Assembly: GCF_014650675.1 (NCBI RefSeq)
Contig: NZ_BMVK01000008.1
Coordinates: forward strand, 1-64,000
Direction: 5' to 3'
Length of the DNA: 64,000 bases
DNA from: Streptomyces anulatus
Lineage (GTDB): Bacteria > Actinomycetota > Actinomycetes > Streptomycetales > Streptomycetaceae
Shown here piece after piece: positions 32,350-40,377 of this stretch. Under the pieces are notes generated by a model. The model was not told the DNA's origin. It searched no databases and was given only the letters and a program-made list of their open reading frames with translations. How positions within the stretch are numbered: the stretch's first letter is position 1; each line of letters starts with the position of its first letter. The position numbers were made by a program, and so were the translations under genes.

Positions 32350-34959
32350 TCAGGCCTGGCGAGCCCACGTCTGGGATCCGCAGTTCCGGCACTCCCAGCT
32401 TCCGTTGGAGGGCGCCGTCACCTCGACGGAGGCGCTGGAGCCGTCGGAGGAGACGTCGATCGACAACCGTGCGTCCCCGAAGGTCTTTCCACAGGTCGAC
32501 TCGTCCCACACCGGCATCGTGCCGCTGTACTGGCCGGATCCGCCCGTGACCTTCACGGTGCTGGTGGCACCACAGGTCCCCTGACTCTTGAACTCGTACG
32601 CCCCGTCACCCGACCTGACGATCAGGAAAACGTTCCCCCGCCCGTCTCGCCAGACCCCCGCGAGTTCGTCGGAGGCCGCCGAGGGCGAGGACGAGGACAG
32701 GTCCGACGTGGAGGTGGATGAGGTGTGCGTCGGATCGCCCGACGACAGTTGCTGATAGACGACCACCCCGATGACGAGGGCGGCGACGGCGCCGAGAACG
32801 ACCGCGACCACGCTCGCCCAGAGTGCGGCGGTCGTGGTGGCCGCCACCGCCCCGCCCGCGACCGCTCCCCCCGTTCCCGCAGCGCCCGCGGTTCCCGCCG
32901 CTCCTCCCGTTCCCGCCGTACCCGCCGTACCCGCCGTGCCCGCCGTGCCGGAGGAGTGGGCGGCGACGTGCGACGTGGGATCCGCCGCGCTCCAGGGGTC
33001 CGCTCCCTGCCCCGCTCCGAAGTCCGCCCCGGGATGCGTGGCCGCGTTCGGGGCCGTCGCCGTTGCGGGGTCGGCTGCGGATGCGCCTTGGTCGGCCCAC
33101 CCCCAGCCGTGGTCGGACCCCGGTGCATTGGCCGGGTCGTATCCGGCGGCCCCACCCGGGTCGTGCCCGAACCCCGCATCCGGATCGTGCCTGAACCCCG
33201 TACCCGGGTCGTACCCGGGATCCGCACCGGTGCCGGGACCCGTCGTCACCGGGTCCGGCGTCGTCGTACCCGGCCCGGGGCCCGTCATCGAGCCCGGGTC
33301 CCAGCCGGGGTCCGCGCCGGGGTCCGGGCCCGGGGCCCCGCCCGGGTCCGCACCGGTGCCGGGGCCCGTCATCGGGCCCGGGTCCCCGCCAAGGTCCCCG
33401 CCGGGGTCCGCGCCGGGGTCCGGGCTCTCGCCCAGCGGCGGGGTCTCCGGCGTGGGCGGGGTGTACTGCTGGGCGTTGAGCGCGGCGTCGACGCCCTCGT
33501 TGTCGCCCAGTTGTCGCCACAGCACCACCGCCTCGGCCAGGAGCACCGCGGCCACCACACGCCGGCCGATCATCAGGCACCTGATGGCCTTCTCGTGGGT
33601 GAAGTAGGCGTGGGCCGTCGTGTCGCCGGCCTGCCGCGCGGCGTTCTGGCCCTGGTCGAGCAGCCGCCCCCACACGCCGAACCGCAGGGACTCCGCGAGG
33701 AAGGGCGAGACGGCCCGCGCGACGCGGACGGCGAGGTCGGGCCTGCCGCGCCGCTCCGCCATCTCGGCCACCACTTCCAACGCGCGCCCGTGGTCGGCGA
33801 CCTGGGCCGGCGTGGTCGTCGCGAGCGTGGCCCAGCGGGCGAAGTGGTCGCACAGCCGGTCGACGGCAACGGGCTCCGCGAACCGGCGCCGTACCTCCGG
33901 CAGCACGTCGGCGACGCTCCGGTACCCGCGTTCGGTGACCGTCACCAGGCCGAGGCCGGCCAGCCGGCCGCACACCGCCGCCGGATCGGGCACGTCGCAC
34001 AGGACTCCGACGTGCTCCGGATCCACCTCAGCGTCACGCAGGGTCGCGAGCAGGTGAAGGGTCTTCAAGGACGCCGTGTCGAGGCGGTCGAACAGCAGGG
34101 GCAGCAGCCCGTCGATCTCGGCCGCCCGGGGCAGCCTGATCTCTCCCGACGTGTCCAGCCGGGCCAGTCCGGCGGCGCGCAGCAGCAACAGGGGGCGGCC
34201 CAGCGCCACCTCGCACAGCTCCACGGCCACGGCGTACTGGGCCTCGGGCATGCCGTGCCGCAACTCCCGCTCCAGCAGCCCGAGTCCGGCCGCGCGGCCC
34301 AGCCCCCGAAGCTCCAGGTCCGCGCTCTCCCCGAGCAGGGAGCGTTCCCGGCTCGCGAAGACGAACGTCGCGTCGGGCGCGGCGTCCGCGAGCAGCCGCA
34401 GCCGCTCGGGCGTCAGCTCCGCGTCGTCGACGTACACCGTGACCTCGATCCCGGTCATAAGCCGGCGCAGTTCCGGTCCGGTCGGCGCGTAGCCCGGGGC
34501 CTCGTAACAGGCCTCGAAGATCTCCTGGGCGAGGTCCTCGGGTTCACGATGCGCCCCGTTGAGGAACAGCACCCCGTCGGGGCCCGGTTCGAGGGAGCGG
34601 GCCGCGTGCCGCAGCAGGGTGCTCTTGCCCACGCCGGGCGGCCCCCACAGCTGCACCACTCCGTGGCCGCGCAGGGCGTTCTCCAGCTCTTCGAGGTCCG
34701 CCTCGCGGCCCACCGGTTCGCGCTGTCTGCGAGGGACGAGCGCGACCCTTTCCCGGCGCACCGGCCTGGGGCGTTCCTGGGGCGGGAGCAGGTTCACGGT
34801 CGAACCGTGGGCGTCGATCACCACGTTGTGGTTGCCCGCGATCACCGTTCCCGACGCGTCCCCGGCTATGTCGATGCGGTGGTCGCCGCCCATCGGCGCG
34901 CCGTCCTCATCGGGGTCGGGGCCGTGCGGTTCCCGCACGAAGCCGTCCGTCTCTGCCAT
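32350..34959 (-). CDS. Membrane-anchored P-loop NTPase with low-complexity linker
   Basis: 869 aa. Residues 28-58 carry a Gly-rich motif (IDIAGDASGTVIAGNHN). The AAA/STAND-like NTPase has Walker A GPPGVGKST (106-114) and Walker B VTVYVDDAEL (173-182), then winged-helix and helical-repeat regions to about 500. Residues 502-660 are Asp/Pro/Gly repeats and 671-698 Gly-Thr-Ala repeats. One membrane helix spans about 711-735. A C-terminal extracytoplasmic beta domain has Cys pairs (GTCGA, STCGK, CRNC). It resembles STAND-type signalling NTPases that couple sensing to an effector, but no effector domain is recognised. The plan suggests a link between cytosolic NTPase state and an outer domain. Confidence 0.82.
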   Translation of the reverse strand: MAETDGFVREPHGPDPDEDGAPMGGDHRIDIAGDASGTVIAGNHNVVIDAHGSTVNLLPPQERPRPVRRERVALVPRRQREPVGREADLEELENALRGHGVVQLWGPPGVGKSTLLRHAARSLEPGPDGVLFLNGAHREPEDLAQEIFEACYEAPGYAPTGPELRRLMTGIEVTVYVDDAELTPERLRLLADAAPDATFVFASRERSLLGESADLELRGLGRAAGLGLLERELRHGMPEAQYAVAVELCEVALGRPLLLLRAAGLARLDTSGEIRLPRAAEIDGLLPLLFDRLDTASLKTLHLLATLRDAEVDPEHVGVLCDVPDPAAVCGRLAGLGLVTVTERGYRSVADVLPEVRRRFAEPVAVDRLCDHFARWATLATTTPAQVADHGRALEVVAEMAERRGRPDLAVRVARAVSPFLAESLRFGVWGRLLDQGQNAARQAGDTTAHAYFTHEKAIRCLMIGRRVVAAVLLAEAVVLWRQLGDNEGVDAALNAQQYTPPTPETPPLGESPDPGADPGGDLGGDPGPMTGPGTGADPGGAPGPDPGADPGWDPGSMTGPGPGTTTPDPVTTGPGTGADPGYDPGTGFRHDPDAGFGHDPGGAAGYDPANAPGSDHGWGWADQGASAADPATATAPNAATHPGADFGAGQGADPWSAADPTSHVAAHSSGTAGTAGTAGTAGTGGAAGTAGAAGTGGAVAGGAVAATTTAALWASVVAVVLGAVAALVIGVVVYQQLSSGDPTHTSSTSTSDLSSSSPSAASDELAGVWRDGRGNVFLIVRSGDGAYEFKSQGTCGATSTVKVTGGSGQYSGTMPVWDESTCGKTFGDARLSIDVSSDGSSASVEVTAPSNGSWECRNCGSQTWARQA
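33200..33440. repeat. Minisatellite in the NTPase linker
   Basis: A block containing TCCGCACCGGTGCCGGG(A/G) occurs at 33221 and again at 33347 (offset 126 bp, 42 codons), amid shorter GGGGTCC/CCGGG units. In-frame duplication and expansion of the Asp-Pro-Gly linker is evident. The adjoining 32850-32960 contains a second in-frame tandem array encoding Gly-Thr-Ala. Confidence 0.75.
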
Positions 34960-35219
34960 GGCCCACCACTCTTCCCGCTCATGGAGTGCGACTGCGCCGA
35001 ACCGGTGCCCGGAGAGTCGTCACCATGGCCGCAGCTACTCCGAAATGCCGGAGTCTGCGCCGCAGTTGAGCTTGGGATCGCGCAACTTCCCCTGACTCCA
35101 GGTGGCGAGGTTAGCGAGAGGCCCGGCGCACGAAACCGTCGTACGACTGTTTCTGCCAACTTGCTCCACACTCGGCCGGGCGCGTTCCGGCACGGGCGGT
35201 TCCGGTACCCCCGGCGGGC

Positions 35220-35954
35220 TCAGGGCTGTTCGCGGAAGGCCAGATCGCTCAGGCGGTCGAGATCCTCCACCCGTACGGTGCGGTAGCCGGTGGAGATCAC
35301 TCCCGCCTGGCGGAACCTGCGCAGCACCTTCTGCACGGTGGGTTCCGCCGTGCCGGACAGGGTCGCGAGCTCCGGCTGGGTGATCGGCCAGCGGATCACC
35401 GCCCCCGCGCCGGACCGCTCGCCGTGGGTCATCACGATCTGGTGCAGCACCCGGGCGAGCCGGGTGGCGGCGTCGCAGCCGGTGAAGTCGACGCGATGGG
35501 TGTTGGCGGCCCGGAGTTTCGCGACCACGGCGGCGTTCACCGCGTGGGCGATGCCGGGATCGTCGCGGGTGCAGGCGAGGAACTCCTCCCGGCTGACGGC
35601 CCGTGCGACCACGTCCCCGCAGGTCGTGACGGTGGCCGAGCGGGGGCCTCCGTCCGCGGCGGCGAACTCGCCCACCAGGTCCCCGCCCATGCGGACGGCC
35701 AGCAGCGCGTCCCGGCCGTCGGGGGCGCGCCCGGTCGCCTTGACCACGCCGTGCAGGAGGACGAGGACGAACGCCGTCCGCTCCCCCTCACGCATCAGTA
35801 CGTGATCGGCTTCGTACCGCCGGACCGCGCCCAGCGCGAGGAGGCGCCCCCGGGCCGGTGCCGCGAGGGAGCCGAGCAGGCTCGACCCGGGCCAGGTCCC
35901 CTCGCCCGCGGCCGGCCGGCCGGGCGCCCTCCGGCGCGGTGCTGTGCCGTCCAT
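35220..35954 (-). CDS. Crp/Fnr-family transcriptional regulator
   Basis: 244 aa. A cyclic-nucleotide-binding beta barrel occupies about 35-140. The phosphate-binding cassette GEFAAADGGPRSATV keeps the Gly-Glu and Arg-Ser that contact cyclic nucleotides in CRP. A long dimer helix (VNAAVVAKLRAANTHRVDF) is followed by a wHTH (TQPELATLSGTAEPTVQKVLRRFRQAGVI). A Pro/Arg-rich N-terminal extension of about 30 aa is present. It is divergent, across 182 bp, from a class III cyclase-like gene, so it is a good candidate receptor for that gene's product (inference). Confidence 0.92.
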   Translation of the reverse strand: MDGTAPRRRAPGRPAAGEGTWPGSSLLGSLAAPARGRLLALGAVRRYEADHVLMREGERTAFVLVLLHGVVKATGRAPDGRDALLAVRMGGDLVGEFAAADGGPRSATVTTCGDVVARAVSREEFLACTRDDPGIAHAVNAAVVAKLRAANTHRVDFTGCDAATRLARVLHQIVMTHGERSGAGAVIRWPITQPELATLSGTAEPTVQKVLRRFRQAGVISTGYRTVRVEDLDRLSDLAFREQP

Positions 35955-36063
35955 GCGTCCCTCGCCTCCCGGTCCCCGGCGTTTCGGTCGCCGTCGTCGG
36001 CCGCTCCTCCGCCTCGCCTGGCCGATCCAGTATTACGACGGGATCCACCGGGTTCAATCGGGT

Positions 36064-36092
36064 GCACAGTGGAACGCACAGTGGAACCACTG
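36064..36092. promoter_or_regulatory. Tandem repeat plus palindrome upstream of the cyclase-like gene
   Basis: GCACAGTGGAAC is repeated directly (36064-36075 and 36076-36087). The second copy runs into the perfect palindrome CAGTGG-AA-CCACTG (36079-36092). It sits 45-73 bp before the cyclase-like ATG, in the region shared with the divergent Crp/Fnr gene, and is the best candidate for that regulator's site. Confidence 0.6.
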
Positions 36093-36136
36093 ACGGGACA
36101 GGACACAGCACGACAGGGCACGGCCAGGAGGGCTGT

Positions 36137-36889
36137 ATGGAAGAAGTGCGGGAGTACCGGGCCTTGTTCGCGGTGGACATCGTGGGCTCGTCGGGGCGCG
36201 GCGACGTGGCGCTCGGACAGATCCGACAGGTTCTGTCGGCCGCACTCCACGCATCGTTCACGCGCGGTGGCATCGACTGGGACGACTGCCTGCGCCACGA
36301 TCTCGGCGACGGCATGCGGGTCGTGGCCCCGGCCGGGACGCCGGAGACGAGCCTGATCCATCCGCTGGTCCATGAGCTGACGGCACGTCTGCGGGCGCAC
36401 AACCTGCTGGCCGGGAAGCCCACGCGGATCCGCCTCCGGATGGCCCTCCATGCCGGGTCGGTGCAGGTCGGCCGGGACGGCACGGTCAGCGGCCGGCCGC
36501 TGGAGGTCCTCGCCCGGCTGCTCGACGCCGAGCCGGTCCGCGCCGCCCTGGCGCAGGACCCGGAGGCGACGACCGCGCTCCTGGTGTCGGAGCACTTCCA
36601 CGAGACGGCGGTGTGCGAGGGGCGGCCGGGCATCGAACCGGCCGCGTTCCGTCGGGTCGACGTGCGGGAGAAGGAGTTCGCCGCCTCCGCCTGGCTGCAC
36701 GTGCCCGCGTACGGCGGCGGACCGCAGGCCACCGGTCCCGCCCCGGACCGTACGTCTTCCGCCCCGGACCGTACGGCCTCCGACGTGGACGCACCGGCCG
36801 GGAACACGAAGGTGATCAGCAAGGCCTCGGGGCACGGAGTCATCTACGCGCTGGGGAACGGCACGATGAACATCGGCGGGAAGCAGTGA
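36137..36889 (+). CDS. Class III nucleotidyl cyclase-like protein
   Basis: 250 aa. The fold markers of class III cyclases are present: FAVDIVGSS with metal Asp14, HDLGDGMRVVAP with Asp58, RMALHAGSV and GRPLEVLARLL. The usual transition-state Asn of VNLAAR is replaced by Glu, while the Arg is kept, so activity is uncertain. After a disordered segment with two PDRT(S/A)S-type repeats, the C terminus reads VISKASGHGVIYALGNGTMN, a Gly-rich motif shared with nearby proteins. ATG 36137 has AGGAGG 5 nt upstream. It forms a likely operon with the 152-aa gene 10 bp downstream. Confidence 0.78.
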   Translation: MEEVREYRALFAVDIVGSSGRGDVALGQIRQVLSAALHASFTRGGIDWDDCLRHDLGDGMRVVAPAGTPETSLIHPLVHELTARLRAHNLLAGKPTRIRLRMALHAGSVQVGRDGTVSGRPLEVLARLLDAEPVRAALAQDPEATTALLVSEHFHETAVCEGRPGIEPAAFRRVDVREKEFAASAWLHVPAYGGGPQATGPAPDRTSSAPDRTASDVDAPAGNTKVISKASGHGVIYALGNGTMNIGGKQ

Positions 36890-36899
36890 GGGGGACCAC

Positions 36900-37358
36900 G
36901 TGAGCGACGAACTGACCCTGCTCGCCGAGGCGGGCGCCGCGGCCGTGGTGGCGGCGATGGCCACGGACCTGTGGCAGGGCACCAGGGACGGCGTCCTCGG
37001 CCTCTTCCGCCGGGATGCCCCGGACAGCGCGGCCCCGGTCGGCGCCCGACTGGACGAGGGGGCGGCACTGGTGCGGTCGTCGGCGGCCCCCGACGACGTC
37101 CGGCGGGCCCTGGCCGGGATCTGGTCCCGGGAACTGCACGAGCTGCTGCGCCGGGCCCCGGCCTGCCGGGTGCCGCTGGCCCGGCTGGCGGCCGAGGTCG
37201 ACGGCGCGTTCGCGAGCGGCCGTGCCGCCGTCGTCCTGGAGCAGAACAACACCGCCCGCGATTCCGGCACGGTCTTCGCCGTCCAGCACGGGGACATCCA
37301 CACGACGCGCGGGGCGGGCGGCGCCACCCGGCGGGATCCGGACGACGGGCCTCAGTAG
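36900..37358 (+). CDS. 152-aa helical protein with C-terminal Gly-rich motif
   Basis: Starts MSDELTLLAEAGAAAVVAAM followed by ATDLWQGTRDGVLGLFRR, a pattern I have seen in many uncharacterised Streptomyces proteins encoded with conflict or signalling NTPases. Helices fill residues 1-110. Residues 116-136 read NNTARDSGTVFAVQHGDIHT, related to the motif ends of the cyclase-like and 92-aa proteins. GTG 36900 has GAGGGGGA upstream. It probably partners the cyclase-like protein. The last 7 nt overlap the convergent TetR gene. Confidence 0.72.
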   Translation: MSDELTLLAEAGAAAVVAAMATDLWQGTRDGVLGLFRRDAPDSAAPVGARLDEGAALVRSSAAPDDVRRALAGIWSRELHELLRRAPACRVPLARLAAEVDGAFASGRAAVVLEQNNTARDSGTVFAVQHGDIHTTRGAGGATRRDPDDGPQ

Positions 37359-37942
37359 CCCGGCGCGCGCAGCGAGCGCAGCACGTGGTCCACCAGGGTG
37401 GCGATCGTCTCCTCGTCCTGGACGGGCTTGCGCAGCACATGGCGGTAGTAGACCGGTCCGTACAGCATCTCCACGGCCAGCGGGAGGTCCGCGCCGGGCG
37501 GGATCTGGCCCTGTTCCTGGGCGCCGCGCAGTCGGCCGATCGCTTCCTCGACGCGCGGGTCGACCAGTTCCTCCCGCAGTTGCTGGGCCAGGAGGTCGTC
37601 GTGGTGCAGCTCGGAGAGGATGCCCGCGTAGGCGGGGCCGAACGGCGGGACCGAGAGCAGTTTCACCGCGCCGGCGACATGGGCGCGCAGGTCGGCGCCG
37701 ATGTCGCCGGTGTCCACGAACGGGGTGGCGTCGATCAGGGCGTCCGTGAACGCCTCCAGCAGCACGGCGCCCTTCGACGGCCACCAGCGGTAGATCGTCT
37801 TCTTGCTGACCCCGGCGCCGGACGCGATGGCCTCTATCGTGACGTGCCCGTACCCCCGCTCCGTGCAGAGGTCGAGAGCGGACCGCAGGATCGCGCGGCG
37901 TGACCGTTCGCTGCGGCGCACACTGCTCGGCGATGTGATCAT
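37352..37942 (-). CDS. TetR-family transcriptional regulator
   Basis: 196 aa. The N-terminal HTH reads RRAILRSALDLCTERGYGHVTIEAIASGAGVSKKTIYRWWPSKGAVLLEAF. The C-terminal ligand domain is of the TetR_C_11 kind (LPLAVEMLYGPVYYRHVL). It is convergent with the 152-aa gene. The 273-bp region to the ABC permease upstream on the same strand contains short CCGTTCGTG direct repeats (about 38060-38080). The target is unknown; the adjacent ABC exporter is a possibility. Confidence 0.92.
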   Translation of the reverse strand: MITSPSSVRRSERSRRAILRSALDLCTERGYGHVTIEAIASGAGVSKKTIYRWWPSKGAVLLEAFTDALIDATPFVDTGDIGADLRAHVAGAVKLLSVPPFGPAYAGILSELHHDDLLAQQLREELVDPRVEEAIGRLRGAQEQGQIPPGADLPLAVEMLYGPVYYRHVLRKPVQDEETIATLVDHVLRSLRAPGY

Positions 37943-38215
37943 TCGGTGAGCATAGGGGGGTTTCAGCCATTCTCTTGTTGACAGCTCGTCGCCAAAGGCC
38001 GAACAATACCGAGGCGGAAACGGAACGTACCGTGTCGTGTCGTTCCCATCCGCACCGTTCGTGCCGTTCGTGCCGCGACGAGCCGATCGGGGGACGGCTC
38101 GCCCGGCCGACGGCGCGGACGGGCTCCTGCCGATCCGATCCAGCCAGCAGATGCCTTCTCCGCCGGTCGCGCCTCCCGGAACGCCGCCTCCGTGCGGCCT
38201 CTCCCGGACCGCCTC

Positions 38216-39145
38216 TCAGGCCGTGATGTCCTTGGCCGTGAAGCGCGCCCAGGCCGCCGAGCAGAACACCGTGACGTACAGGCCCTGCAGCTGGAAGTTC
38301 TTGATCAGGTCGTCCCAGTGGACGGGTTCGCGCAGGACGTCCGCGAAGGATATCCAGTAGTGCGAGAACAAGTACGGGTGCACGCCGCTCAGTTGCGGAA
38401 TGCTGTCCAGGATCTGCACCGTGATCAGCAGCCCGACGGTGGCCGCCATCGCCCCGATCCCGCTGCCGGTCAGCGTCGAGACGAACAGCCCGAGCGCGGC
38501 GAACCCGGTCAGCGAGACCGCGACGACCAGCGCCGTCAGTGCCGCCCGCACCAGCCCCTCGCCGAAGCTGATCCGGGTCCCCGAGATCGTGGTGACCTCG
38601 CCCACCGGGAACAGCAGCGCACCCACCGCCAGCGCCGACGCCGCCACGACCAGGGTCGCGACCAGGCAGAAGGCGAGGACGGAGGCGTACTTCACGAGCA
38701 GCAGCCGGGTCCGGCCCGCCGGAGCGACCAGCAGGTAGCGCAAGGTGCCGCTGCTCGCCTCGCCCGCGACCGCGTCGCCCGCGACGACGCCGACGGCCAT
38801 CGGCAGGAAGACCGGCAGCGTCGCGGCGAGGGCGGCGAAGACGAGGAAGAGGCCGTTGTTGGTGACCTGGGCGAGGAACGCCGGGCCCGCCCCGCCGTCC
38901 GGGCCGCCCGACCCGCCACCGCCGCCGCCCGTCTCGATCCGGACCGCGATCCCGATGAGTACGGGTACGGCGGCGAGCACGCCGAGCAGGGCGAAGGTCC
39001 GGTGGCGGCGGAGCATGGTGGTGATCTCGGACCGGAGGAGGCCCAGCGTCCACAGCGGATTGCGGGGGCGCGCCGGATCGTGCTGATCCACCGGCCCTCG
39101 GGTGTGCACCGTCCCGGCCTGCGGCGCCGTCTCAGCCTGCGACAT
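38216..39145 (-). CDS. ABC transporter permease, ABC-2 type
   Basis: 309-aa membrane protein with six helices. A cytosolic N terminus (RSEITTMLRRHRTFALLG) precedes TM1. An external Gly-rich loop (ETGGGGGGSGGPDGG) is followed by the typical LLVAPAGRTRLLLVKYASVL coupling segment. It overlaps the ATPase gene by 14 nt, and the two form an exporter of unknown substrate. The LolA-like protein upstream on the same strand is probably functionally linked. Confidence 0.9.
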   Translation of the reverse strand: MSQAETAPQAGTVHTRGPVDQHDPARPRNPLWTLGLLRSEITTMLRRHRTFALLGVLAAVPVLIGIAVRIETGGGGGGSGGPDGGAGPAFLAQVTNNGLFLVFAALAATLPVFLPMAVGVVAGDAVAGEASSGTLRYLLVAPAGRTRLLLVKYASVLAFCLVATLVVAASALAVGALLFPVGEVTTISGTRISFGEGLVRAALTALVVAVSLTGFAALGLFVSTLTGSGIGAMAATVGLLITVQILDSIPQLSGVHPYLFSHYWISFADVLREPVHWDDLIKNFQLQGLYVTVFCSAAWARFTAKDITA

Positions 39146-40253
39146 CGAATCCCTCTCCCGTGAGTGCGACGAAGGCGTCCTCCAGCGATCCCCGCTCGAC
39201 GCCGAAGAACCGCACGCGCACCCCGCCGGACACCAGCGCCGCGTTCAGGTCGGCGAGGTCCACGGCGGCGGGCGGGGCGTCGGCGGTCAGCCGGTCGCCG
39301 TCGGCGCTCAGGCCGGTGAGCCCTTGCTCCCGGAGGATCCGGGCGGCGTCACCGGGGTCGGGGGTGGTGACGGCGAGCCGGCCCCGGGCGCCCGCGGCGA
39401 GGTCGGCGACCGGGCCCTGGACGATCAGCCGGCCCCGGGCCATCACCGCGGCGTGCGTGCAGACCTGCTCGATCTCGTCCAGCAGATGGGAGGAGAGGAA
39501 CACCGTGGTGCCCTCGGCGGCCAGCTCCCGGACCAGGGAACGGATCTCGCGCATGCCCTGCGGGTCGAGGCCGTTGGTCGGCTCGTCCAGGACCAGCAGC
39601 CGGCGCGGCCGGAGGAGGGCGGCTGCGAGCCCGAGGCGCTGCTTCATGCCGAGGGAGTACGCCTTGGCCTTCTTCCCGGACGCGGCGGCGAGCCCGACCC
39701 GTGCCAGGGCCTCGTCCACGCGGGCCCGGCGGGTGCGCGGGTCGGCGGTGGGGTCGGCACGGTCGTAGCGCAGGAGGTTGTCCCGGCCGTTCAGGAAGCC
39801 GTACAGCGCGGGCCCCTCGATCAGCGCGCCGACCTCCGGGAGCACCGTACGGGCGGCGCCCGGCATCGGGCGGCCGAGCACCTCGGCGGTGCCGGACGTC
39901 GGGTCGATGAGGCCCATGAGCATCCGGATCGTGGTGGTCTTGCCGGAGCCGTTGGGGCCGAGGAAGCCGAAGACGCTGCCGCCGGGCACGGTCAGGTCGA
40001 GGCCGTCCACGGCGAGCTGGCCGCCCCGGTAGCGCTTGGTCAGACCACGGGTGCGAATGACGACCGGACCGGTCTCCTCCGCACCCGCGGCGCCCGCCGT
40101 ACCCGTCGCACGCGCGGCGTCCGCACCGCCCGACGCATGCGCAGAGCCCGACGCGCCCGGCGTACTCGCGGTGCCCGCACCGCCCGACGCGGCTCCGGCT
40201 CCCGCGCGCGCCGCGCACGCCCCGGCCGACCCGCCCGTCCCCGTCGTCGTCAT
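39132..40253 (-). CDS. ABC transporter ATP-binding protein
   Basis: 373 aa. A long Ala/Gly-rich, probably unstructured extension (1-60) precedes the ATPase. Walker A is GPNGSGKTT, the Q-loop region GALIEGPALYGFLNG, the signature YSLGMKQRLGLA (BcrA-type, in place of LSGGQ), Walker B LLVLDEPTNGLD, then H-loop SSHLLDEIEQ. The C-terminal domain (residues 275-373) is typical of antibiotic or lantibiotic-type ABC-2 exporters. The start may lie further downstream than the ATG at 40253, because the extension is low complexity. Confidence 0.92.
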   Translation of the reverse strand: MTTTGTGGSAGACAARAGAGAASGGAGTASTPGASGSAHASGGADAARATGTAGAAGAEETGPVVIRTRGLTKRYRGGQLAVDGLDLTVPGGSVFGFLGPNGSGKTTTIRMLMGLIDPTSGTAEVLGRPMPGAARTVLPEVGALIEGPALYGFLNGRDNLLRYDRADPTADPRTRRARVDEALARVGLAAASGKKAKAYSLGMKQRLGLAAALLRPRRLLVLDEPTNGLDPQGMREIRSLVRELAAEGTTVFLSSHLLDEIEQVCTHAAVMARGRLIVQGPVADLAAGARGRLAVTTPDPGDAARILREQGLTGLSADGDRLTADAPPAAVDLADLNAALVSGGVRVRFFGVERGSLEDAFVALTGEGFDVAG

Positions 40254-40339
40254 CCCGGTCGCACCTCTCCCGTCCGCGCGGCTGGCAGCGCCCCTGCGGC
40301 GCTGCCGCCCCGCCGCACGGTGTGCGACGGGGCGGGTGT

Positions 40340-40372
40340 CCGGCGCCGGTCGCCCGGCACGGCGGGCGCCGG
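40340..40372 (-). terminator. Hairpin between the LolA-like and ABC genes
   Basis: CCGGCGCC (40340-40347) with GGCGCCGG (40365-40372) around a 17-nt loop, just past the LolA-like stop. It might attenuate rather than end the leftward transcript into the ABC genes. Confidence 0.5.
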
Positions 40373-40377
40373 GTGTC

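Noticed and set aside
32850..33440. CRISPR-like array because of regular repeats
   Set aside because: The repeats are in frame inside the NTPase linker, vary in spacing, lack unique spacers of constant length, and no cas genes are present.
36137..37358. A Pycsar-type anti-phage system
   Set aside because: A cyclase-like protein is present, but the partner lacks a TIR or transmembrane effector with a cyclic-nucleotide domain, and the cyclase has a substituted catalytic residue. Kept only as a broader signalling hypothesis.
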